DNA of 64,000 nucleotides from Planctomycetota bacterium (GTDB lineage: Bacteria > Planctomycetota > Phycisphaerae > Phycisphaerales > SM1A02). The translations under genes and the position numbers were made by a program. Positions within the stretch are counted from its first letter, which is position 1; the number at the start of each line of letters is the position of its first letter. Location: assembly GCA_022574595.1 (NCBI GenBank), contig JACZRS010000015.1:1-64000 (forward strand), in the 5' to 3' direction. The notes under the pieces are model-generated. The model was given only the letters and a program-made list of their open reading frames with translations. It was not told the origin of the DNA and did not search any database. Below are positions 36,468 through 43,562 of the stretch, in pieces.

Positions 36468-37605
36468 AATAAGATTTGCCGATTTGTTGTGCCCATTCGA
36501 ATGGGCCCTTGGGGTAGTTTACGCCAAACTTTAGTGCGGTGTCGATATCTTGTTTCTCCGCAACACCCCTGTCGTAAGCGTGCTGCGCTTGAGTGAATAA
36601 CGCAGAAAGTATTCGCGCAAAGACATATTGTTGAAGCTCATCACCAGTTTCATCTGTCGCAGCGCGTACAAACCCGCTTGCGGCTTCGCGTTGCTGTTCA
36701 TTTAACCCTAACGGTATTAAATCAATATCAATCGCAGCACAAGGCGAATCACCACTATAGTCATAAACGCCGCGCCCCGTCTTCTTCCCCAAATAACCAT
36801 CCGCAACAAGCTGCTCCTGCAAACTACTAGGAGTTAACAGTGGGGGCCGATCAAGCTGCTCCCAAACACTTCTTGATGTTGCGGTATTAATATCCTGCCC
36901 GATCAGATCAGTAAGTTCCAACGGCCCCATACGAAACCCGCCAAGCTGCTTCATGGCATTATCAATTTGCTCAGGTGTTGCGTAACCATCTTCAAGGATC
37001 CTAAATGCTTCAAGGTAGTACGGCCTAGCAACGTGATTCACAATAAACCCAGGCACATCCGCTGCCCGCGCAACTTTCTTACCCCATGATTCTGCAATCT
37101 TCGCAACACGATCTGCAATCGCAATATCAGTTTTATCACCCTTAATAACTTCAACCAGCTTCATAATTGGAGCAGGGTTGAAAAAGTGCATTCCTACGGT
37201 TCGATGAGATTGCCCAATGGCTTCGCCGATCTTTGTTACCGATAGTGATGAAGTATTTGTCGCAATAATGCAGTCGCTATTTAATGCGGGAATGATATTG
37301 CCCAGCACCTTGGCTTTGATATCCAAATCCTCAACAACCACTTCAATAATAAGTTCGCAATTGCTGAAACAATCTGGCGAGTTCGCAACAAGCAAGTTCT
37401 TTGCAGCAACATCTCGCTGATCTTGTGTTGAACGTTCCTTCTCAACCAGTCGATCCAAACGTTTATTTATACCTGCTATTGCAGCGTGAACCGTCGCTTC
37501 ATCCACATCCATAAGCTCGACGGTCCAGCCGGCCATTGCCGCAACCTGTGCAATGCCCGCACCCATTGTCCCTGCGCCAATAACACCAACCGTTTTTGAA
37601 CTCAT
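36430..37605 (-). CDS. paaH: 3-hydroxyacyl-CoA dehydrogenase
   Basis: 391 residues. NAD motif VIGAGTMGAGIAQ near the N-terminus, catalytic-His motif GMHFFNPAPIMKLVEVI, then the helical domain (GFIVNHVARPYYLEA, GGFRMGPLELTDLIG) and a partial second copy. It oxidises the 3-hydroxyadipyl-CoA intermediate. The start is ATG 37605; a longer frame from 37680 reads through a REP copy. The last residues (SPSLPGRGLGGG) are encoded by the inverted repeat of the DUF559 element, so the original C-terminus has been replaced. Confidence 0.9.
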   Translation of the reverse strand: MSSKTVGVIGAGTMGAGIAQVAAMAGWTVELMDVDEATVHAAIAGINKRLDRLVEKERSTQDQRDVAAKNLLVANSPDCFSNCELIIEVVVEDLDIKAKVLGNIIPALNSDCIIATNTSSLSVTKIGEAIGQSHRTVGMHFFNPAPIMKLVEVIKGDKTDIAIADRVAKIAESWGKKVARAADVPGFIVNHVARPYYLEAFRILEDGYATPEQIDNAMKQLGGFRMGPLELTDLIGQDINTATSRSVWEQLDRPPLLTPSSLQEQLVADGYLGKKTGRGVYDYSGDSPCAAIDIDLIPLGLNEQQREAASGFVRAATDETGDELQQYVFARILSALFTQAQHAYDRGVAEKQDIDTALKFGVNYPKGPFEWAQQIGKSYSPSLPGRGLGGG

Positions 37606-37622
37606 ATTTATCATCAACACGT

Positions 37623-38243
37623 TTAGCCGCGACCCGACAGGGGAGCGCTTAGCGCGGAGATTGGCTGCACAAACCCCCATACCTGTCGCTGCTTACCTTC
37701 TTTTAGTGGATTATCTTCAACGTATTTAATTGCACGCACAATATCTTCATATGAATTCAGATACACCTTCCATTGTCCACGCGCCCACATTTTGGGCAAT
37801 CGCTCACCTTCATTCGCAAGTGAAGCAAACGGATGCAAGTTATCGCTTGCAAGTTTGTGCGAAGCAGCACCCTTTAGCAGATTAGTAGCATATTCAATTT
37901 TATATCTGTGGCGAGAAATTACCATATGCACATGCTCGGGCAGGATTGTGCAAGCTAGAACATTTAAACCACTAATTTGTGCGAAGTCTGCGAATCCGAA
38001 GCCAATACTTCTAGCTTGATTGCCGGTAAATTGAACTGGTGGATATTTTAGTTTACGTTTAGCAGCCTCGCGCATTTCCTGGTCGTGTCTGTGGCCTGCA
38101 ACGGATTGGCGAGTTTGAGTTTTTGTTGCTTTACCGAAGCGGAGCAATTCCCATGCGCCTATGAAGTTTGACCAGGATCCTCTGGGGTCGTTGGGGAGCC
38201 AAAAGCCGTAGGAGCAGAAGATGATGTGGTATGCCTTAACCAC
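37623..38243 (-). CDS. REP-associated tyrosine transposase (RAYT, Y1/HUH family)
   Basis: 206 residues. HUH motif H104-V-H106 (ILPEHVHMVIS) and catalytic Y174 in AIKYVEDNP; the N-terminal YHIIFCSYGFWLPNDPRGSW block is typical of RAYTs. GTG start just inside the upstream REP. The final residues are encoded by the downstream REP copy. RAYTs nick and rejoin single-stranded REP DNA. It interrupts the paaH-paaG spacing. Confidence 0.85.
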   Translation of the reverse strand: MVKAYHIIFCSYGFWLPNDPRGSWSNFIGAWELLRFGKATKTQTRQSVAGHRHDQEMREAAKRKLKYPPVQFTGNQARSIGFGFADFAQISGLNVLACTILPEHVHMVISRHRYKIEYATNLLKGAASHKLASDNLHPFASLANEGERLPKMWARGQWKVYLNSYEDIVRAIKYVEDNPLKEGKQRQVWGFVQPISALSAPLSGRG

Positions 38244-38247
38244 GGGC

Positions 38248-38347
38248 TAAACGTTCCCCTGTCGGGTGGCGGCTAAACGGGCTGGTTTTTGTGACTTAAT
38301 ACCATTGCACACTCTCCAAACGCTCCCCTGTCGGGTCGCGGCTAAAC
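38248..38347. repeat. Two REP-like copies in direct order
   Basis: Copies at 38248-38278 and 38318-38347 share AACG(C/T)TCCCCTGTCGGG and the GGCTAAACGGG(C/T)TGGTTT flank. The first differs at two stem positions. Together with the 37621 copy and a solitary one at 48805 they define the family. Confidence 0.75.
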
Positions 38348-38368
38348 GGGTTGGTTTGCGGTTAAACA

Positions 38369-39184
38369 TTATTTTCCCGTGAACTCCGGTTTGCGCTTTT
38401 CTAGGAATGCGGTTACGCCTTCGAAATGGTCTTGGGTTTTTCCTGCGGTGTCTTGTGCGAATGACTCTGCTTTTAATTGACTATCAAGATCGTTATCAAA
38501 TGATTGGTTTAATAGACGCTTAGTTAGCGCTAACCCGCGGCTGGGCATTGCTGCGAGCTTCTTTGCCATGGCTCTTGCTTCATCCATTAGTTGATCCGCT
38601 TCTACAACCTTATTAACCAGCCCAAGTTTTAATGCTTCTTCTGCACTAATCTTGTCGCCGGTGAAGCAGAGTTCTTTGGCTTTTGCTAGTCCTACAAGTC
38701 TTGGCAGTATGTAGGTGCTACCCGTATCAGGAATTAGCGCGACATTTATAAACACTTCTATTAGTGATGCATAAGTTGATGCGATTCTTAGATCACACAC
38801 AAGCGCGATGCTGCAACCCGCGCCTGCCGCCACGCCGTTAATCGCTGCTATGACTGGCTTATCCATATTGAAAATGAGTTTTGCGATGGGATTGTAACGT
38901 CGATCCAAATCCTTACTGAACTCCGGAACATAACCAGGCACATAGCGATCCTTTAGATCACCAAGATCCTGACCGGAGCTAAACGCTTTACCCGCGCCTG
39001 TGATAATAAGTACGCGCACATCCTTATCACGAGCTGCTTGCTTTAATGCATCCTGCAATTCAAATGAAAGCTGATCGTTAAATGCGTTGTAAACTTCAGG
39101 GCGATTGAGCGTGATCGTGCAAATGTGATCAGAAACTTCAACCGTTAATTTTTCAAATGTCTTTTCAGTAGCAGTAGCTGGCAT
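38369..39184 (-). CDS. paaG: Enoyl-CoA isomerase/hydratase, PaaG-like
   Basis: 271 residues, crotonase fold. GQDLGDLKDRY forms part of the oxyanion loop; AAGAGCSIALVCDLRIAS lacks the first catalytic Glu, and the second acid is the Asp in LIPDTGSTYILPRL, as in PaaG (ring 1,2-epoxide to oxepin isomerase). Ends KRKPEFTGK. Likely converts the epoxide product of PaaABC to the oxepin. Confidence 0.87.
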   Translation of the reverse strand: MPATATEKTFEKLTVEVSDHICTITLNRPEVYNAFNDQLSFELQDALKQAARDKDVRVLIITGAGKAFSSGQDLGDLKDRYVPGYVPEFSKDLDRRYNPIAKLIFNMDKPVIAAINGVAAGAGCSIALVCDLRIASTYASLIEVFINVALIPDTGSTYILPRLVGLAKAKELCFTGDKISAEEALKLGLVNKVVEADQLMDEARAMAKKLAAMPSRGLALTKRLLNQSFDNDLDSQLKAESFAQDTAGKTQDHFEGVTAFLEKRKPEFTGK

Positions 39185-39210
39185 TACATATATTCCTTCT
39201 TAATTCTTGC

Positions 39211-39224
39211 TGAACGCTGAACGC
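39211..39224. repeat. Short heptamer array C
   Basis: TGAACGC twice in the paaF-paaG gap, the same TGANNGC type as arrays A and B. Too short to be strong by itself. Confidence 0.4.
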
Positions 39225-39227
39225 TTC

Positions 39228-40034
39228 TTACTTCCCCTTAAACTCCGGCTTACGTTTTTCCATAAAAGCGTGCATTCCCTCTTTTTGGTCCTCGGTAGCA
39301 AACAGAATATAAAACAGCTTGCGTTCGTATTCGAGGCCTTCACTCAAATGCATTTCGTGAGCTTTAAGCACAGCTTCCTTAGCCAGCCGAAGTGCGATCG
39401 GGCCTTTGGTTGCCATCTTCTTTGCAACCTTGAGAGCTTCAGTAAAGAAGTGCTCAACAGGCACAACGCGGCTTACAAGTCCAGCATCCAGAGCTTCAGT
39501 TGCGCTTAGAAATCGGCCGGTCAAAATCACATCCATTGCCTGGGCTTTACCTATTGCTTTGGTAAGCCTTTGCGTGCCACCAGCACCGGGCATTACGCCA
39601 AGGTTTATTTCGGGTTGGCCAATTTGTGATGTATCTGATGCAATAATTACATCACAGTGCATCATCAGTTCGCATCCGCCCCCTAATGCGAAACCGCTCA
39701 CAGCAGCGACAATGGGTTTTTTTATTTTCTTAACGCGTTCCCAAGTTGCGAATTGATCGCGCATATACATTTCGATAGTAGAGCGATCGGCCATATCCCC
39801 TATATCCGCCCCTGCTGCAAACGCGCGTTCACTTCCTGCGAGTACAATAACGTAGATGGATTCATCATGATCGAACGCTTCCATTTGCTCTGCCAGTTGA
39901 TGCATCAATTCGGGGTTAAGCGCATTAAGAACCTTGGGGCGGTTAAGGGTGATAACGCCAACGGCTCCATCGGTTTCTGCTAAAATGAGTTGTTCGCTGG
40001 TCATTGGTTTTGTCTCAAGGATTGAAGTAGTCAT
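39228..40034 (-). CDS. paaF: Enoyl-CoA hydratase, PaaF-like
   Basis: 268 residues, crotonase fold with both catalytic Glu residues (ALGGGCELMMHCD and QPEINLGVMPGAGGTQRL), so a true hydratase. Probable step: 2,3-dehydroadipyl-CoA to 3-hydroxyadipyl-CoA. Its ATG overlaps the stop of the upstream thioesterase (ATGA); an internal ATG 10 codons on is possible. Ends KRKPEFKGK like paaG, consistent with a shared ancestor. Confidence 0.87.
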   Translation of the reverse strand: MTTSILETKPMTSEQLILAETDGAVGVITLNRPKVLNALNPELMHQLAEQMEAFDHDESIYVIVLAGSERAFAAGADIGDMADRSTIEMYMRDQFATWERVKKIKKPIVAAVSGFALGGGCELMMHCDVIIASDTSQIGQPEINLGVMPGAGGTQRLTKAIGKAQAMDVILTGRFLSATEALDAGLVSRVVPVEHFFTEALKVAKKMATKGPIALRLAKEAVLKAHEMHLSEGLEYERKLFYILFATEDQKEGMHAFMEKRKPEFKGK

Positions 40035-40426
40035 CGTTTTGCTCGTTCGATGAGGGATTTTAATTTTTTCTTAGGTAATACACGCTGCGTTTGTCTGCCA
40101 CGCCCTACTAAGCGCTCACCATCATAAGCGCAGATTTCACAAATGACTTTTCTATCATCAACTTCCACCGCCTCAGCTACTACTCGAATGGTATGTCCCA
40201 GGGGAGTTGGCGAAAGATGTTCAATCGACAGGTGAGAGCCGATCCCTTCTTCGTGGTCATCTAGATGTGGGGCCAGTACCTTGCGGGCAGCCAATTCCAT
40301 GTGATAGGCCATTGACCAGGTGGAATAAACCTTATGCACCACGATGCCATCAAAAGCTGGGCACATATCTTCGGTGACCAGAGCGGTGACTTCAGCTGAG
40401 TTTCCGATTTTTAGCGATGATTTCAT
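40031..40426 (-). CDS. FlK-like hotdog thioesterase
   Basis: 131 residues from ATG 40426 (ATG 40447 also in frame). MKSSLKIGNSAEVTALVTEDM, HKVYSTWSMAYHMELAAR and GIGSHLSIEHLSPTPLG follow the fluoroacetyl-CoA-thioesterase/hotdog pattern. As first gene of the paa run, with a 4-base overlap to paaF, it may replace the PaaI thioesterase that removes dead-end CoA esters. Substrate is inferred, not shown. Confidence 0.78.
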   Translation of the reverse strand: MKSSLKIGNSAEVTALVTEDMCPAFDGIVVHKVYSTWSMAYHMELAARKVLAPHLDDHEEGIGSHLSIEHLSPTPLGHTIRVVAEAVEVDDRKVICEICAYDGERLVGRGRQTQRVLPKKKLKSLIERAKR

Positions 40427-40479
40427 TTCTAAGGTGCAGTGTAGCATTCTCGGAAGATTAGTAAGCTAGACTGCTGGCT

Positions 40480-41370
40480 ATGCAAGATCTGCTTGGCCTG
40501 GCAATTTTACTTCTTGTAGCGCTATTAGCGTTATTATTCGTGCTGGTTGGGATACTAGTGCATGGCTCAACGCATCCTCCAAGGCATACTGCGGGTTATG
40601 CGGTTGCTAGGAATTTGCCTTGCGATCCGGGCGATTTGAAACTGCCGTTCGAGGAGTGGACGCTTGATCTAGCGGATGGTGCAAAATTACCTATCTGGGA
40701 AATCGCTTTTGATAAGGGGGATATTACGGCTGTATTCATTCATGGCTGGGGTAGATCGCGGATAGATATGCTTAGCAGTTTGGAGCCTTGGAAAGGTCTT
40801 TGTAATCGCTTGGTTTATTACGATTTGCGTGGACATGGCGATTCTGAAAATTGTAAAAGTCGACTCGGCTGCGATGAGCACAAAGACTTAATCGCGTTGC
40901 TTGAGCGGTTAGGTGAAACAAACTTCTTGTTGGTAGGCCGATCTATGGGCGCAGGTATCGTAATCGCAGCGGCTGCAAGTGAAAATAAAGTTGCTGATGC
41001 GATCGCAGGTGTTATCGCTTACGCGCCATATATAGATTTTAATAAAACACTGCGCGGCCGATTGCTGAGCATGGGTTATCCTGCTCGTCCTATTAGTGAT
41101 TTAGCTGTTGTTTGCTTTACCCTGCAAGGACTAAAACAAAATAGCGTACTTAAAGATGCAGGTTGTATGCGCTGTCCCTTATTAGTGATTCATGGAAGCG
41201 AAGATAAAATTTCAACCGCACAGGACTCTCAAATGATTGTTGACGCTTCAAAGTATGGCCAGCTATATACAGCAAATGGTGCAGGCCATAGCGATGCACA
41301 TTTAGTAGACGCAAAAGCGCATGATGAAGTAATATGCGAATTTGTCAATCAGAATCTGGCTCGGTCATAG
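40480..41370 (+). CDS. Membrane-anchored alpha/beta hydrolase
   Basis: 296 residues. One N-terminal membrane helix (5-28) then an alpha/beta-hydrolase domain: HGWGRSR oxyanion region, nucleophile elbow GRSMGAG, acid in HGSEDKIS, and His in GAGHSDAH. Serine hydrolase of unknown substrate facing the periplasm or cytoplasm. Divergent from the paa operon by about 50 bases; its 3' end overlaps the convergent fumarase gene by 26 bases. Confidence 0.82.
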   Translation: MQDLLGLAILLLVALLALLFVLVGILVHGSTHPPRHTAGYAVARNLPCDPGDLKLPFEEWTLDLADGAKLPIWEIAFDKGDITAVFIHGWGRSRIDMLSSLEPWKGLCNRLVYYDLRGHGDSENCKSRLGCDEHKDLIALLERLGETNFLLVGRSMGAGIVIAAAASENKVADAIAGVIAYAPYIDFNKTLRGRLLSMGYPARPISDLAVVCFTLQGLKQNSVLKDAGCMRCPLLVIHGSEDKISTAQDSQMIVDASKYGQLYTANGAGHSDAHLVDAKAHDEVICEFVNQNLARS

Positions 41371-42802
41371 ACATCGCATCAAGAAGTTCATCGAGCCGTT
41401 TGGGTTCAACGAGTTTCTTCTCAAGCACATATTCGCGCACGGTTTGGCCAGACGCGAACGCACCTTTAGCAACCTTCGCTGCTTCATCGTAACCAATTTC
41501 CGGTGCTAACGATGTACACATCATCAAGCTTTTTTCTACTAAACCCGTTGCAATAGCTTTGTTTAACGATAAATCTTTAATGCACTTATCCGCAAATACA
41601 CTTGATACGTTTGCAAGAAGTTCGATTGTTTGCATCAGGTTGCTAGCCATCATGGGCATTGCCACGTTTAGTTGTAAAAGTGAACCGATGCCTCCTAAGC
41701 CACCTGTTGTTATTGCTGCATCATTGCCAATTACCTGACATGCAACCTGCATTACCGATTCGCAGATTACGGGATTTACTTTGCCGGGCATTATTGATGA
41801 GCCTGGCTGAATTGCGGGCAGGGATAGTTCATATAGCCCGCAGCGAGGGCCTGAACCAAGCCAGCGAATATCGTTTGCGATCTTTGAAAGGCTTACTGCG
41901 ATGGTTTTTAATTCGCCCGATGCTTCGACGACACAGTCGCGCGTTGCCTGGGCTTCATAATGATTGAGTGCTTCAGCAAATTTCACTCCCGTAGCTCTTG
42001 CGAGTCGTGCTGCGACGAGTTTGCCAAAGCGTGGGTGAGTGTTGATTCCGGTTCCTACTGCTGTTCCGCCGATGGGCAGATTTTCGGCTAAGCGTATCAT
42101 GGCGCGTTCTGCTCTTTTAATAGAATATTCCGCTTGAGCTGCAAAGCCTGAGAATTCCTGTCCAACGCGAATGGGCGTAGCGTCCATCAAATGTGTTCTG
42201 CCGATTTTTACAACATTGTCCCATTTTCTAGCTTTGTTTTTCAGCCCGCTAGTTAGTTTTTTTAGTGAAGGGATGAGGTTATTATAAATCGCAAGCGCAG
42301 CTGCGACCTGCATTGCGGTGGGGAATGTGTCGTTTGACGACTGCCCCATATTTACATGATCGTTGGGGTGGATGGGGTCTTTAGCCCCTATTTTCTTACC
42401 CGCATTCTTACAAGCTATATTTGATACAACCTCGTTGACATTCATGTTGGTAGAAGTGCCTGAGCCGGTCTGAAACACATCGACGGGAAAGTGCTGCATC
42501 ATCCCCGCATCGGAAGGATCATCTTCAACTGAAGCGATGATCTCATTGCACGTTTCAACGATCAGCTTTGTTCGTTTTTGATCGAGCTTGCCAAGTTCGC
42601 GGTTAGCTTCTGCACAGGCACGCTTTAACAGCCCAAAGGCATGAATGACAGTGGGGGGGACAGTTCGGCCTGATATTGGGAAATTAAGTACAGCCCGCTG
42701 CGTTGATGCTCCGTAGAGTACAGAAGCGGGGACTTTCATCTCGCCCATGGAATCACGTTCAGTGCGAGTTTTTGCGGTAGTTTTAGTTTTCTTCTTTGCC
42801 AT
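41345..42802 (-). CDS. fumC: Class II fumarate hydratase
   Basis: 485 residues. Signature GSSIMPGKVNP, plus GSGTSTNMNVNEV and HPNDHVNMGQSSNDTFP, fit FumC rather than aspartase. It hydrates fumarate to malate in the TCA cycle. The start at 42802 follows a Lys-rich opening (MAKKKTKTTAK); a longer frame from 42958 would overlap the region before the sirtuin gene and has no support. Confidence 0.92.
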   Translation of the reverse strand: MAKKKTKTTAKTRTERDSMGEMKVPASVLYGASTQRAVLNFPISGRTVPPTVIHAFGLLKRACAEANRELGKLDQKRTKLIVETCNEIIASVEDDPSDAGMMQHFPVDVFQTGSGTSTNMNVNEVVSNIACKNAGKKIGAKDPIHPNDHVNMGQSSNDTFPTAMQVAAALAIYNNLIPSLKKLTSGLKNKARKWDNVVKIGRTHLMDATPIRVGQEFSGFAAQAEYSIKRAERAMIRLAENLPIGGTAVGTGINTHPRFGKLVAARLARATGVKFAEALNHYEAQATRDCVVEASGELKTIAVSLSKIANDIRWLGSGPRCGLYELSLPAIQPGSSIMPGKVNPVICESVMQVACQVIGNDAAITTGGLGGIGSLLQLNVAMPMMASNLMQTIELLANVSSVFADKCIKDLSLNKAIATGLVEKSLMMCTSLAPEIGYDEAAKVAKGAFASGQTVREYVLEKKLVEPKRLDELLDAMSMTEPDSD

Positions 42803-42851
42803 GATGCAAACCCTAACAGGCCTTGGCAATTGTGCAAAGCCGAGCATCAGT

Positions 42852-43562
42852 TTAATGCAGCAGTTGCGGTACAACCTCGCTGGCTTTACCCAACAATTCA
42901 AAATCCGCAAGATGACTTGCATCACTTGTTTGTGTATTAACAATGATGATCTTTGCACCTGCTGACTTGGCTAATGCGATTAAGCCCGCAGCAGGATAAA
43001 CCGCAGCACTCGTACCAATTACAAGTAATACATCACAATCACTACAAGCTCGCTCAGCTTTATCCCACGCATCTGTTGGCAATGATTCGCCGAACCACAC
43101 CACGGCAGGCCTAAGCTGCGATCCACAGTTTGGACAATCACGAAGAACCGGTGGATCATTCATCGGTACAGCTTCATTGAACCCGCATGAGCTATGACAG
43201 CGATCGCGCGCGATTGTCCCATGAAGTTCAATGATCTGTGCTGCGCCTGCTCTATGAAGCAAATCATCAACGTTTTGTGTTACGTTTATAATGTCGGATC
43301 GAGCTGCAAGGGCGCAATGAGCTTGGTTAGGAACAGCAGCAGCGATATCTTTTCGTCTTTGCCCATACCACTGAATAACAAGTTTGGGATCTTCTTCAAA
43401 GCCTTGCGGTGAAGCTAAGCGCATGGGATCATGCTTGGCCCACATTCCGCCGGTTTGTGCATCACGGAATGTTGAAATACCTGATTCAGCACTAAGCCCT
43501 GCACCGGAAAAAGAAACAATGCGCGTGGCAGCTTGGATTATTGTTTTCGCTTGCTCGATCAC
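42852..43562 (-). CDS. cobB: Sirtuin NAD-dependent protein deacylase
   Basis: 236 residues. GAGLSAESGIS (20-30), TQNVDD (95-100), catalytic H114 and a four-Cys zinc site (C122, C126, C143, C146). Y66 and R69 (WYGQRR) match the Tyr-x-x-Arg pair of class III sirtuins that remove succinyl and malonyl groups. Its start overlaps the stop of the HEAT lipoprotein (ATGA). Confidence 0.9.
   Translation of the reverse strand: MIEQAKTIIQAATRIVSFSGAGLSAESGISTFRDAQTGGMWAKHDPMRLASPQGFEEDPKLVIQWYGQRRKDIAAAVPNQAHCALAARSDIINVTQNVDDLLHRAGAAQIIELHGTIARDRCHSSCGFNEAVPMNDPPVLRDCPNCGSQLRPAVVWFGESLPTDAWDKAERACSDCDVLLVIGTSAAVYPAAGLIALAKSAGAKIIIVNTQTSDASHLADFELLGKASEVVPQLLH

Larger units (their letters stand above)
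37621..38347 (-). mobile_element. RAYT gene framed by REP-like hairpins
   Basis: A REP copy (37621-37651, starting GTTTAGCCGCGACCCGACAG) touches the stop of the transposase gene. Two inverted copies (38248-38278 and 38318-38347) lie on the other side, 70 bases apart. The core folds as CGC-GA-CCC-GACA-GGG-GA-GCG, a short hairpin with a tandem GA/GA internal loop, preceded by a GTTTAGC foot. This is the arrangement of REP-associated tyrosine transposases and their repeats. Confidence 0.75.
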
